Assembly: GCA_038216465.1 (NCBI GenBank)
Contig: JBBQQC010000025.1
Span: 1 to 51,758 of the forward strand
From: JACCZX01 sp038216465
Lineage (GTDB): Bacteria; Pseudomonadota; Gammaproteobacteria; Burkholderiales; Burkholderiaceae_F
DNA length: 51,758 bases
Direction of reading: 5' to 3'
Shown here one piece after another: positions 1-13,910 of the stretch. A program made the position numbers and the translations under genes. Under the pieces are notes generated by a model that was not told the origin of the DNA, ran no database searches, and worked only from the letters and a program-made list of their open reading frames with translations. Within the stretch, counting starts at the first letter, position 1, and every line of letters starts with the position of its first letter.

Positions 1-133
1 GTGCCTCCCCGCCAAACTTGCTCGCCAGCACCGAGGTCATGGCCGCCGTTAACGTGGTCTTGCCGTGATCCACGTGACCAATCGTGCCTACGTTCACGTG
101 CGGCTTGGTCCGCTCAAATTTGCCTTTCGCCAT
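1..133 (-). CDS. tuf: Elongation factor Tu, first copy (N-terminal part only)
   Basis: The gene is cut by the window start, and only the first 44 codons are present. EF-Tu delivers aminoacyl-tRNA to the ribosome as a GTP complex. The visible part has the EF-Tu start (MAKGKFERTKPHVNVG) and the G1 loop GHVDHGKT. It lies 13 bases downstream of fusA, the usual end of the str operon, with an AAGGAA ribosome-binding site at 139-144. The 137 bases from position 1 to just before the start codon context are identical to 16566-16702 of the complete second copy, after which the two leaders diverge. Identification is certain. Length and C terminus cannot be seen. Confidence 0.97.
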   Translation of the reverse strand, partial: MAKGKFERTKPHVNVGTIGHVDHGKTTLTAAMTSVLASKFGGEA

Positions 134-146
134 CGCTGTTCCTTGG

Positions 147-2252
147 TTACTTCGTCTTTGCGGAGATCACCGCCTCGGCGACCGACTTCGGCGCCTCCGC
201 GTAATGTTTGAATTCCATCGTGTACGTCGCTCGGCCTTGGGTCAACGAACGCAACGTCGTCGAGTAACCGAACATCTCGGCCAGCGGCACTTCGGCGCGC
301 ACCGCCTTACCCCCACCACCCGCGATGTCGTCCATGCCCTGAATCACACCGCGGCGTGACGACAGATCACCCATCACGTCGCCCATCTTTTCTTCAGGCG
401 TTTCCACTTCGACTGCCATGATCGGCTCGAGCAGCACCGGCGAGGCCGCGCGCATGCCGTCCTTGAAACCCATCGAGCCCGCCATCTTGAACGCGTTCTC
501 GTTCGAATCGACTTCGTGGTAGGAACCGTAGTGCAGCGTGACCTTGACGTCGACCACCGGATAGCCGGCCAGCACGCCCGCCTTCAGCGTTTCCACGACG
601 CCCTTGTTCACAGCCGGGATGTATTCGCGCGGCACGGTGCCGCCCTTGATCGCATCGACGAATTCGAAACCCTTGCCTGGATCCTGCGGCTCGAGCTTCA
701 ACACCACATGACCATATTGCCCGCGACCGCCCGATTGCTTGATGAATTTGCCTTCGGCGTTCTCGACCGTGCGGCGAATCGTTTCGCGATAAGCGACCTG
801 CGGCTTGCCAACCGATGCTTCGACCGAAAACTCGCGCTTCATGCGCTCGACGAGGATCTCTAGGTGCAACTCGCCCATACCGGAGATGATGGTCTGCCCA
901 GACTCGTCGTCGGTGTGTACGCGGAACGACGGGTCTTCCTGCGCCAGACGATTCAGCGCAATGCCCATCTTTTCCTGATCGACCTTTGTCTTCGGTTCCA
1001 CCGCCTGTGAAATCACCGGCTCCGGGAATATCATCCGCTCAAGAGTGACGACCTTGTCGGGATGGCACAGCGTGTCGCCCGTCGTCACATCCTTCAGCCC
1101 GACCGTGGCGGCGATGTCACCGGCGTAGACCTCCTTGATATCTTCGCGCTGGTTCGCATGCATCTGCAGGATGCGACCGATGCGCTCTTTGCGGCTCTTG
1201 ATCGCGTTGTAGACCGTGTCGCCCGAGTTCAGAACACCCGAGTACACGCGCAAGAATGTCAGCTGGCCGACGTACGGGTCGGTCATGATCTTGAACGCGA
1301 GCGCAGAAAACGGTGCCTTGTCGCTGGGCGGGCGCTCTTCCGACTGACCTTTTTCGTTCTCCCCAGTCACCGGCGGAATATCGACCGGGCTCGGCAGGTA
1401 CTCGATGACCGCGTCGAGCATCGCCTGCACGCCTTTATTCTTGAATGCGGAACCGCACAGCATCGGCGTGATTTCGCTGGCGATCGCGCGCAAGCGCAAG
1501 CCCTGCTTAATCTCCTTTTCGGTCAGCGCACCACCGTCGAGGTACTTCGTCATCAGTTCCTCGTTCGCTTCGGCCGCTGACTCGACCATCTTTTCGCGCC
1601 ACTCCTTGGCGGACTCAACCAGTTCTGACGGAATCTCGATGTACTCAAACTTCATTCCCTTGCTGGCTTCGTCCCAGATGATTGCTTTCATCTTGACCAA
1701 ATCGACCACGCCACGAAAACCCTCTTCGGCACCGATCGGAATCTGTATCGGCACCGGGTTGGCTTTGAGCCTTAACTTCATCTGCTCGTAGACCTTGAAA
1801 AAATTGGCGCCGGTGCGGTCCATCTTGTTGACGAACGCTAGCCGCGGCACGCCGTACTTGTTGGCCTGACGCCAGACGGTTTCGGATTGCGGCTGCACTC
1901 CGCCTACCGCGCAATAGACCATGCAAGCGCCGTCCAGCACGCGCATGCTGCGCTCGACCTCGATCGTGAAATCGACATGACCGGGGGTGTCGATGATGTT
2001 GATGCGGTGCTCGGGGAACGACATGTCCATGCCGCGCCAGAACGTCGTCGTCGCCGCCGACGTGATCGTGATGCCGCGCTCCTGCTCCTGCTCCATCCAA
2101 TCCATCGTCGCGGCACCTTCGTGCACCTCGCCGAGTTTGTGATTCACGCCGGTATAGAACAACACGCGCTCAGTGGTCGTGGTCTTACCGGCGTCGATGT
2201 GCGCCGAGATTCCGATGTTGCGGTACAGCTCAATAGGAGTTTTACGTGGCAT
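147..2252 (-). CDS. fusA: Elongation factor G
   Basis: This is the ribosomal translocase GTPase, 701 residues, the normal EF-G length. The G1 loop AHIDAGKT is at residues 17-24, followed by the G3 motif DTPGHVDF and the G4 motif NKMD. Domains II-V follow, including the IV/V region of canonical EF-G1. The start at 2252 (MPRKTPIELYRN) matches the family. An upstream GTG at 2267 would add five residues that the family lacks. It sits between rpsG (59-base gap) and the first tuf copy in the str operon, transcribed leftward from the promoter ahead of rpsL. No key residue appears to be missing. Confidence 0.98.
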   Translation of the reverse strand: MPRKTPIELYRNIGISAHIDAGKTTTTERVLFYTGVNHKLGEVHEGAATMDWMEQEQERGITITSAATTTFWRGMDMSFPEHRINIIDTPGHVDFTIEVERSMRVLDGACMVYCAVGGVQPQSETVWRQANKYGVPRLAFVNKMDRTGANFFKVYEQMKLRLKANPVPIQIPIGAEEGFRGVVDLVKMKAIIWDEASKGMKFEYIEIPSELVESAKEWREKMVESAAEANEELMTKYLDGGALTEKEIKQGLRLRAIASEITPMLCGSAFKNKGVQAMLDAVIEYLPSPVDIPPVTGENEKGQSEERPPSDKAPFSALAFKIMTDPYVGQLTFLRVYSGVLNSGDTVYNAIKSRKERIGRILQMHANQREDIKEVYAGDIAATVGLKDVTTGDTLCHPDKVVTLERMIFPEPVISQAVEPKTKVDQEKMGIALNRLAQEDPSFRVHTDDESGQTIISGMGELHLEILVERMKREFSVEASVGKPQVAYRETIRRTVENAEGKFIKQSGGRGQYGHVVLKLEPQDPGKGFEFVDAIKGGTVPREYIPAVNKGVVETLKAGVLAGYPVVDVKVTLHYGSYHEVDSNENAFKMAGSMGFKDGMRAASPVLLEPIMAVEVETPEEKMGDVMGDLSSRRGVIQGMDDIAGGGGKAVRAEVPLAEMFGYSTTLRSLTQGRATYTMEFKHYAEAPKSVAEAVISAKTK

Positions 2253-2311
2253 GGTGATGCACAACACTTAATCTCTGATTGCCGACCCGCGCAGCGAACC
2301 GGCTTATCCTG

Positions 2312-2782
2312 CTAAAACCTAAAATGCGCGAAAGCTTTATTCGCTTCCGCCATCCGGTGCACTTCTTCCTTCTTTTTCATCGCGCCGCCGCGACCTTCTG
2401 CGGCTTCCATCAATTCGCCGGCAAGCCGAAGTGGCATCGATTTTTCGCTACGCTTCTTGGCGGCTTCGCGCAGCCAGCGCATCGCAAGCGCCATGCGCCG
2501 AACCGGACGTACCTCCACCGGTACCTGATAGTTGGCGCCACCCACGCGACGGCTCTTGACTTCGACCATCGGACGCACATTCGACAGCGCCGCTGAGAAA
2601 ACCTCGAGCGCGTTCTTGCCGCCCTTGGTTTCGATCTGCGTCAGCGCGCCATAGACGATGCGCTCGGCGACGGCTTTCTTGCCGTCGAGCATGATGACGT
2701 TGACGAACTTGGTCAGATCCTGCGAGTTGAATTTCGGATCGGGCAGGATGTCACGCTTGGGTACTTCACGACGACGCGGCAC
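2312..2782 (-). CDS. rpsG: 30S ribosomal protein S7
   Basis: This is the primary 16S rRNA 3'-domain binding protein that organises the head of the small subunit. It is 156 residues, the usual bacterial length, beginning MPRRREVPKRDILPDPK and carrying the conserved RRVGGANYQVPVEV block and the C-terminal AFAHFRF end. It is the second gene of the str operon, 89 bases after rpsL and 59 bases before fusA. In enterobacteria S7 represses this operon by binding its mRNA between rpsL and rpsG. Whether the 89-base gap here does the same cannot be judged by eye. Confidence 0.98.
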   Translation of the reverse strand: MPRRREVPKRDILPDPKFNSQDLTKFVNVIMLDGKKAVAERIVYGALTQIETKGGKNALEVFSAALSNVRPMVEVKSRRVGGANYQVPVEVRPVRRMALAMRWLREAAKKRSEKSMPLRLAGELMEAAEGRGGAMKKKEEVHRMAEANKAFAHFRF

Positions 2783-2871
2783 TTCTCACCTCTCTTCAGT
2801 CGTTATGCGGTTCCATGCTGACGAACCGCGACTTACTCGATCGTTCCCAGGTGGGGACGACCAACGGAAAA

Positions 2872-3249
2872 TCACGCGGGCTTCGGCCTCTTCGCGCCGT
2901 ACTTCGACCGGCTTTGCTTGCGGTCCTTGACGCCCTGCGTATCGAGCGAGCCACGCACGATGTGATAGCGCACGCCCGGCAAGTCCTTTACACGTCCGCC
3001 GCGGATCAACACGACCGAGTGCTCCTGCAAATTGTGGCCTTCGCCACCGATGTACGAGATCACTTCGTAACCATTGACCAGCCGCACCTTGGCGACCTTG
3101 CGCAAAGCCGAGTTCGGTTTCTTCGGCGTCGTCGTGTACACGCGTGTGCAGACGCCGCGTTTTTGCGGGCTCAGCCTTAAGGCAGGGCTCTTGCTCTTGA
3201 CGCGCGTGCTTTCCCGCGGTTTGCGAACAAGTTGATTGATGGTCGGCAT
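2872..3249 (-). CDS. rpsL: 30S ribosomal protein S12
   Basis: This is the decoding-centre protein of the 30S subunit. It is 125 residues starting at MPTINQLVRKPRE. The reading frame stays open upstream to 3312, but the extra 21 residues are not part of the family and lie across the promoter and leader hairpin. The streptomycin-relevant TPKKPNSALRK loop and the GGRVKDLPGVRYH loop carry the wild-type lysines. The segment KSKSPALRLSPQKRGVC is slightly longer than the E. coli form, as in other betaproteobacteria. It is the first gene of the str operon, with its own promoter at 3314-3343. Confidence 0.98.
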   Translation of the reverse strand: MPTINQLVRKPRESTRVKSKSPALRLSPQKRGVCTRVYTTTPKKPNSALRKVAKVRLVNGYEVISYIGGEGHNLQEHSVVLIRGGRVKDLPGVRYHIVRGSLDTQGVKDRKQSRSKYGAKRPKPA

Positions 3250-3275
3250 TCGTTTCGATGTCCAGAAAAAAGTGC

Positions 3276-3301
3276 GGCGCCCTCTCAATGCTATGGGCGC
3301 C
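3276..3301 (-). promoter_or_regulatory. Leader hairpin of the rpsL transcript
   Basis: GGCGCCC at 3276-3282 pairs perfectly with GGGCGCC at 3295-3301 around a 12-base loop. The hairpin lies between the predicted str promoter and the S12 start codon, so it would form at the 5' end of the mRNA. A regulatory or mRNA-stabilising role is inference. Confidence 0.4.
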
Positions 3302-3313
3302 GAAAAGCCCATG

Positions 3314-3343
3314 ATTATCGCTAGCCGCGACCTAACGTGTCAA
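3314..3343 (-). promoter_or_regulatory. Sigma-70 promoter of the str operon (rpsL-rpsG-fusA-tuf)
   Basis: Reading leftward, a perfect -35 TTGACA (3338-3343) is followed after 18 bases by GATAAT (3314-3319), a 5/6 match to the -10 consensus. It stands 65 bases upstream of the rpsL start and directly after the hairpin that follows rpoC, so rpsL need not depend only on readthrough from rpoBC. Confidence 0.75.
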
Positions 3344-3349
3344 GGCGAC

Positions 3350-3385
3350 GGCAGGAGCAGTTCCTCACAGCGAACTGCTCCTGCC
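3350..3385 (-). terminator. Perfect 14-bp stem-loop between rpoC and rpsL
   Basis: GGCAGGAGCAGTTC (3350-3363) and GAACTGCTCCTGCC (3372-3385) form a perfect 14-bp stem with an 8-base loop, 8 bases after the rpoC stop codon. No T-run follows on the minus strand, so it is not a classic intrinsic terminator. It may be an attenuator, a 3' end protector or an RNase III site at the rpoC/str boundary. Confidence 0.55.
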
Positions 3386-3392
3386 CCCACCC

Positions 3393-7624
<4,232 letters not shown>

Positions 7625-7625
<1 letters not shown>

Positions 7626-10600
7626 TAGTTACGCTCCAAATCGATATCAATTCCTAGCGAGCGGATTTCCTTGACCAGCACGTTGAACGACTCCGGCATG
7701 CCGGCGTCGATTACGTGATCGCCCTTGACGATGTTTTCGTAAACCTTCGTCCGACCCTGCACGTCGTCGGACTTCACCGTCAACATTTCCTGCAACACAT
7801 ACGCCGCGCCGTAGGCTTCGAGGGCCCACACTTCCATCTCGCCGAAACGCTGGCCGCCAAACTGTGCCTTGCCGCCGAGCGGTTGCTGCGTGACCAGCGA
7901 GTACGGACCGGTTGAGCGCGCATGCATCTTGTCGTCGACCAAGTGGTGCAGCTTCAGCATGTGCATGTACCCGACCGTCACCGGGCGCTCGAAGATCTCG
8001 CCCGAGCGGCCGTCGAACAAGCGCGTTTGCGTCTTGGTCGACGTCAGTTGCAGGCGCTTCGCCACTTCGTCCGGATACGCAAGGTCCAGCATTGCGTGAA
8101 TCTCTTTCTCAGCTGCGCCGTCGAACACCGGCGTCGCGAACGGCACGCCATCGGTCAGATGTTCGCCGAGTTGAGTGACTTCTTCATCGGTTAGCTGATC
8201 AATCTCTTCCGGCTTGCCCGAGCGGTTGTAGACCTCTTTAAGAAACGTGCGCAGCTGCCCCGCCTTCACATTGGCGACCATGTCACCGATGCGCTGGCCG
8301 AGACCCTTGGCAGCCCATCCCAAATGGGTCTCCAAAATCTGGCCAACATTCATACGCGACGGCACACCGAGCGGATTCAACACCAGATCGACCGGCGTTC
8401 CATCCGCCATGTACGGCATGTCTTCAACCGGCACGATGCGCGACACAACACCTTTATTACCGTGTCGCCCCGCCATCTTGTCGCCCGGCTGCAGGCGACG
8501 TTTGACGGCTAAGTAGACCTTGACCATCTTCAGAACGCCCGGCGGCAGCTCGTCGCCCTGCGTCAGCTTCTTCTTCTTGTCTTCGAACGCCTGGTCGAAC
8601 TGCTTGCGCTTCTGCTCGATTGAATCCTTCAGCGCTTCGAGTTGCGCCGCGGCGTCATCATCAGCCAGGCGTATCTCAAACCAGTGATACTTCTCGAGCG
8701 ACTGCAAATAGTCCTTCGTGACGGTTGTGCCGCGCGCCAGACGATTCGGACCTCCGGTCGCCTCCTTGCGCAACAGCAACTTTTCGATCCGCTGAAACGC
8801 GTCGCCTTCGACAATGCGCAGCTGGTCGTTCAAATCCTGCCGATACCGCTTCAGCGCCTCATCGATGATGTTTTGGGCACGGCGGTCGCGCACGATGCCT
8901 TCGCGCGTGAAGACCTGGACGTCGATAACCGTTCCGCTCATGCCTGACGGGACGCGCAGCGAAGTGTCCTTAACATCAGACGCCTTCTCGCCGAAGATCG
9001 CGCGCAGCAATTTTTCTTCTGGCGTCAATTGCGTCTCACCCTTCGGCGTCACCTTACCAACCAGCACATCACCGGCATTGACTTCGGCGCCGATGTAGAC
9101 AATGCCCGAATCGTCAAGCCGTCCAAGCTGATTTTCCGACAGGTTCGAAATATCTCGCGTAATTTCTTCCGGTCCGAGCTTCGTGTCACGCGCGACGACG
9201 TTCAACTCCTCGATATGAATCGAGGTATAGCGGTCGTCCGAAACGACACGCTCCGAAATCAAGATCGAGTCTTCGAAGTTGTACCCGTTCCAGGGCATGA
9301 ACGCGACCAGCATGTTCTGGCCGAGCGCGAGCTCGCCCAGATCGGTCGATGCGCCGTCGGCGACAACGTCGCCCTTCGCAATCGACTCGCCTTTCTTGAC
9401 GATCGGCGTCTGATTAATGTTGGTGTTCTGGTTCGAGCGCGTGTACTTGGTAAGGTTGTAGATGTCGACACCCACCTCGCCCTGCACGTTTTCCTTATCA
9501 TCAACACGAACCACGATGCGGTTGGCATCGACGTAGTCAACCGTGCCACCGCGCAACGCCTGCACCGTCGTGCCCGAGTCAACCGCAACGGTGCGCTCGA
9601 CGCCGGTGCCCACGAACGGCTTTTCCGGTCGCAGGCAAGGCACCGCCTGCCGCTGCATGTTCGAACCCATCAACGCTCGGTTCGCGTCATCGTGCTCGAG
9701 GAACGGGATCAACGACGCGGCCACGGAAACGATCTGAGACGGCGCGATGTCCATGTACTGCACGCGACCTGGCGACATCAGCACGAACTCGCCGTTTTCG
9801 CGGCAGCTGACCAGCTCGTCCTGGAACTTGCCGTTTTTGTCGAGCGGTGCGTTCGCTTGCGCGATCACATATTTGCCTTCCTCGATCGCCGATAGATACG
9901 AGATATCGGTCGTGACCCGACCACCATCGACTTTGCGATACGGCGTTTCGAGAAACCCGTACTCGTTCAACTGCGCGTAGAGCGCCATTGAGTTGATCAG
10001 CCCGATGTTCGGACCTTCCGGCGTTTCGATCGGGCACACCCGACCGTAGTGTGTCGGATGCACGTCTCGTACTTCGAAGCCGGCACGCTCGCGCGTCAAG
10101 CCGCCGGGTCCCAACGCCGAGACGCGACGCTTGTGCGTGATCTCCGACAGCGGGTTCGTCTGGTCCATGAACTGGCTCAACTGTGACGAGCCGAAAAACT
10201 CGCGAATCGACGCGCTGATCGGCTTGCTGTTGATCAGGTCGTGCGGCATCAGGTTTTCGGTTTCTGCCTGACCCAAACGTTCCTTCACTGCGCGCTCGAC
10301 TCGCACCAATCCCGCTCGGAACTGATTCTCGGCAAGCTCACCGACGACCCGCACCCGGCGATTGCCCAGGTGGTCGATGTCGTCGATCTCGCCGCGTCCG
10401 TTGCGCAGCTCGACCAGCAGCTTCATCGTGTCGGCGATGTCTTCGTGCGTCAGCGTCATCGGGCCGGTGATTTCGGGCCGGCCGAAGCGGCTGTTGACCT
10501 TCATGCGGCCCACGCGCGACAGGTCGTAAGTATCTTCGTCAAAGAAAAGGCGGCGGAACAGCGTCTCGACCGCGTCCTCGGTCGGCGGCTCGCCCGGACG

Positions 10601-11725
10601 CATCATCCGGTAAATGGCGATGCGCGCAGCAAGCTGGTCGCCGGTCTCGTCGATGCGCAGCGTGTTCGAGATGAACGCGCCCTGATCCAGATCGTTGATG
10701 TAGATCGTGCGGATTTCCTGCACGTTGGCCGCGCGCAGTTTCTTCAGCAAGTCTTCGGTCAGCTCGTCATTCGCGTTGGCGACGATCTCCCCGGTCTCGG
10801 GATCGACGACGTTATTCGCCAGCACGCGGCCGAGCAGATAGTCCTCAATCACCGCGATGCGCTTCATGCCGGCCGCTTCCATATCGCGGATATGTTTGGC
10901 GTTGATGCGCTTGTCCTTGGCGACGACAACCTTGCCGGCCTTGTCGGTGATATCGAACCGCGCCGTTTCGCCGCGCAGCCGCTCGGGTACCAGCTCCATA
11001 AAGCCACCTTCGGCACTCAGTGCGAACGTGTCGAAGCGGAAGAAATGCGCGAGCACCTGCTCGTTGGAAAGGCCGATCGCCTTAAGCAAAATCGTCGCCG
11101 GCATCTTGCGGCGGCGATCGACGCGGAAATACAGAATGTCTTTGGGATCGAACTCGAAGTCGAGCCACGAGCCGCGATACGGGATCACGCGCGCGGAGAA
11201 CAGCAGCTTGCCGCTGGAATGCGTCTTGCCGCGGTCGTGCTCGAAGAACACGCCGGGCGACCGATGCAGCTGCGACACGATCACGCGCTCGGTACCGTTG
11301 ATGACGAACGAGCCGGTGGTCGTCATCAGCGGTATTTCGCCCATGTAGACCTCTTGCTCCTTGACTTCCTTGACCGTCGGCTTCGACGCCTCGCGGTCCA
11401 TGATCACCAACCGCACCTTGGCGCGCAGCGGCGACGCGTACGTAAGTCCGCGCTGCTGGCATTCCTTGACGTCAAACGGCGGTTCGCCGAGCTGGAAGCT
11501 GACGAACTCGAGGCGCGCCATGCCGTTGTGGCTGGAGATCGGGAAGATCGAAGTGAACGCGGCCTGCAAGCCGTGGTTCTCGCGCTTGGCAGGCGTCACC
11601 TCCGCCTGCAGAAAATGGGTGTACGACTCAAGCTGCGTCGCAAGCAGGAACGGCACGGACAGCACGCTCGGCCGTTTGGCAAAGCTCTTGCGAATGCGCT
11701 TTTTTTCAGTGAACGAGTACGGCAT
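7625..11725 (-). CDS. rpoB: RNA polymerase subunit beta
   Basis: This is the second catalytic subunit of RNA polymerase, 1366 residues, normal for the group. The rifampicin pocket near residues 510-545 reads SSQLSQFMDQTNPLSE, ITHKRRVSALGPGGL, with the usual wild-type residues. The C-terminal GGKAQFGGQRFGEMEVWALE block is complete. It is preceded by the L10/L12 genes across a 239-base gap holding a strong hairpin (11928-11951), as in E. coli, where a partial terminator reduces rpoBC relative to ribosomal protein expression. Confidence 0.99.
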
Positions 11726-11927
11726 GGACGCTCCGTTCGATACGGGACAGGGACACTACAAACTTGCCGCGAATGACCGTGACGGGGACGACAAATGCCG
11801 CCCCGGACGCAGCGTTAAACGCATGCATCCGAGCGGCGTAGGGGCGTCCCGCGCGTTCGTTCATCCAGGGAAGACTTTGAGTTGGGGACGGATTTCCCAA
11901 TTCAAAGACCTCGGGTTACTCAGGGAA

Positions 11928-11951
11928 GCCGGCGAAGCAAGCTTCGCCGGC
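11928..11951 (-). terminator. rplL-rpoB intergenic hairpin, likely attenuator
   Basis: GCCGGCGAA at one side and TTCGCCGGC at the other form a GC-rich stem around GCAAGC, beginning 14 bases after the rplL stop codon. There is only a weak pyrimidine stretch after it. The position equals that of the E. coli rplL-rpoB attenuator, which is established knowledge; function here is inferred. The rest of the 11726-11964 gap shows no gene. Confidence 0.55.
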
Positions 11952-11964
11952 CACACAAGCTTTA

Positions 11965-12348
11965 TTACTTAATCTCCACTTTGGCGCCGGCGTCTTCCAG
12001 CTTCTTCTTCGCCGCATCGGCGTCCGCTTTGTTCACGCCTTCCTTGACGGGTTTCGGCGCGCCGTCGACCAGATCTTTGGCCTCTTTCAGGCCGAGCCCG
12101 GTCAGCTCACGCACCGCCTTGATCACATTGACCTTGTTCGCACCAAACTCCATCAGCATTACGTTGAACTCGGTCTGCTCCTCAGCGACGGCCGCCGCTG
12201 CACCGCCACCAGCCGGCGCTGCCACGGCAACCGCGGCCGCGGCGGCCGATACGCCAAACTTGTCTTCCATCATCTTGATCAGCTCGCTGATCTCGAGAAC
12301 GGACTTCGCGCCAATCGCGTCGAGAATTTCCTGATTCGAAAGTGCCAT
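11965..12348 (-). CDS. rplL: 50S ribosomal protein L7/L12
   Basis: This is the stalk protein that recruits and activates translational GTPases. It is 127 residues: an N-terminal dimerisation domain, an Ala/Gly-rich hinge (about residues 35-55) and the C-terminal domain with EFNVMLMEFGANKVNVIK and KEAKDLVDGAPKPVKEG. The start at MALSNQEILDAI is chosen because AGGAG lies six bases upstream. A GTG two codons earlier would have no spacing from it. It follows rplJ by 52 bases. Confidence 0.98.
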   Translation of the reverse strand: MALSNQEILDAIGAKSVLEISELIKMMEDKFGVSAAAAAVAVAAPAGGGAAAAVAEEQTEFNVMLMEFGANKVNVIKAVRELTGLGLKEAKDLVDGAPKPVKEGVNKADADAAKKKLEDAGAKVEIK

Positions 12349-12400
12349 CACCAACTCCTAGAAAATGTGTTGTATCGGTTCAAATTTTTGTGGGCGTGGT

Positions 12401-12931
12401 TTACGCGGGCGCCGCTTCCTTTGCATCGCGCACCGCTGCCAGCGTGCGAACCAGGCGCGCCGGCACTTCGTTCAGCGTGCGAACGAATTGACCGATCGGT
12501 GCCTGCATCGTGGCCATCAACTTCGCCAGCAACTCGTCCCGACTCGGTAGCATGGCCAACTGCTTGACGCCCTTTTCGTCCATCACGAAATTGGGTGTCC
12601 CGCCGGCCTTGACGACGAGCTTGTCGTTGTCTTTGGCAAAGTTTGAAAGCACCTTGGCTGCCGCGACCGGATCCATCGAAAAGCCGTACACCAAAGGACC
12701 GACCAATTTGTCGGACAGCCCCGAAAACGGCGTTCCACCCATCGCGCGACGCGCCAACGTGTTCTTCAGCACACGCAACTGCACACCCTGGCTGCGCGCT
12801 TGCTTGCGCAGCCTGGTGATCGCATCCACGTCCAGCCCACGGTATTCGGCCACCACGATCGACTGCGCCGACGCGACCAGCACGCCGACTTCTTCGACCA
12901 CGGTTGCCTTCTCCTGCCGATTAAGACCCAT
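12401..12931 (-). CDS. rplJ: 50S ribosomal protein L10
   Basis: L10 anchors the L7/L12 dimers to 23S rRNA. It is 176 residues, starting MGLNRQEKATVVEEVG, with GGAG at a suitable distance upstream. The frame is open upstream to 13036 but the extra 35 codons do not match the family. It is followed by rplL. In other bacteria the L10-(L12)4 complex represses its own mRNA through the rplJ leader. The 283-base leader here is long enough and contains stem-loops. Confidence 0.97.
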   Translation of the reverse strand: MGLNRQEKATVVEEVGVLVASAQSIVVAEYRGLDVDAITRLRKQARSQGVQLRVLKNTLARRAMGGTPFSGLSDKLVGPLVYGFSMDPVAAAKVLSNFAKDNDKLVVKAGGTPNFVMDEKGVKQLAMLPSRDELLAKLMATMQAPIGQFVRTLNEVPARLVRTLAAVRDAKEAAPA

Positions 12932-13214
12932 GCGACTTGCTCCATCAAAGTGCTTCGCAATGCTCAGCACCGGTTGAAAACCGGCGACCGAAGCGAAGCA
13001 CCGAGGCACGTTCACAACACTTTTCCGTGAGCGCACTCCAAAGCTTTCTTCGGGTCCACCGTCTGCGCTGGAATGGAAACTTCTCCAAACTTAAAGAAGG
13101 CGGAGCCTTCCTCCAGCGGTCTCTGACAGCAACGCGCCTATTCGATATTTTCGATACGCGCGCGGCCCAAAGCCTTTTTAGCCCGCGTTACCACGGGCCC
13201 AACTCTTCACAAAA
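12932..13214 (-). promoter_or_regulatory. rplJ leader region, candidate L10 autoregulatory leader
   Basis: The 283-base gap between rplA and rplJ has no gene. Reading leftward it starts with a GC-rich inverted repeat (CCCG ... CGGG) followed by CTAAAAAGG just after rplA. It then has a perfect GAAGGC-GGA-GCCTTC hairpin (13096-13110) and GGAGG-containing loops. This is where the L10/L12 translational repressor binds in E. coli. Assignment here is by position and structure only. Confidence 0.45.
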
Positions 13215-13910
13215 CTATCCGTTCAGCGTCGAGGCATCGACGCGCACGCCGATTCCCATCGTTGACGACACTGAAATCTTGCGTAAAAAGACACCCTTCG
13301 ACGACGAGGGCTTCGACTTGTTCAATGCATCGACCAAAGCGGCCAAGTTGGTCTGCAAGCGATCGACCTCGAACGATGCGCGACCGATCGACGCGTGCAC
13401 GATGCCGGCCTTGTCGGCGCGGAATTGCACCTGGCCCGCCTTCGCGTTTTTGACCGCTTGCGCTACATCGGCCGTCACGGTGCCGACTTTCGGATTCGGC
13501 ATCAGTCCGCGCGGACCGAGCACCTGACCCAGGCCGCCGACCACACGCATTGCGTCCGGCGATGCGATGACCACGTCAAAATCAAGAAATCCTTCCTTTA
13601 TCTTGGCAGCCAGATCTTCCATGCCGATGATGTCGGCGCCGGCTGCCTTTGCATCCTCTGCTTTCGCGCCCTGCGCGAATACAGCAACACGCTTTGTCTT
13701 GCCGCTGCCCGCCGGCAATACGACCGAACCGCGCACGGTTTGATCTGATTTCTTCGCATCGATACCGAGTGCAACCGAAACGTCGACCGACTCGTCAAAC
13801 TTTGCGGTCGCGCATTGCTTTACCAGCGATAACGCGTCGCCGACTGGATAAGTTTTCTGCGTATCGACCTTGCTGCGATTCGTCGTGGTGCGTTTGGATA
13901 GAGTTCCCAT
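13215..13910 (-). CDS. rplA: 50S ribosomal protein L1
   Basis: L1 is the mobile stalk protein that assists release of deacylated tRNA. It is 231 residues, starting MGTLSKRTTTNRSKVDTQ. It contains the conserved blocks GTGKTKR-like VVLPAGSGKTKRVAVF, PDAMRVVGGLGQVLGPRGLM and the C-terminal SVSSTMGIGVRVD. The ATG overlaps the rplK stop by one base (TAATG), so L11 and L1 are translationally coupled. The longer open frame upstream lies across rplK and is not coding. Confidence 0.98.
   Translation of the reverse strand: MGTLSKRTTTNRSKVDTQKTYPVGDALSLVKQCATAKFDESVDVSVALGIDAKKSDQTVRGSVVLPAGSGKTKRVAVFAQGAKAEDAKAAGADIIGMEDLAAKIKEGFLDFDVVIASPDAMRVVGGLGQVLGPRGLMPNPKVGTVTADVAQAVKNAKAGQVQFRADKAGIVHASIGRASFEVDRLQTNLAALVDALNKSKPSSSKGVFLRKISVSSTMGIGVRVDASTLNG

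Noticed and set aside
10241..11776. Long open frame (511 codons) opposite rpoB
   Set aside because: It is fully antisense to rpoB, with the same Arg/His-rich shadow composition and no ribosome-binding site or family motif.
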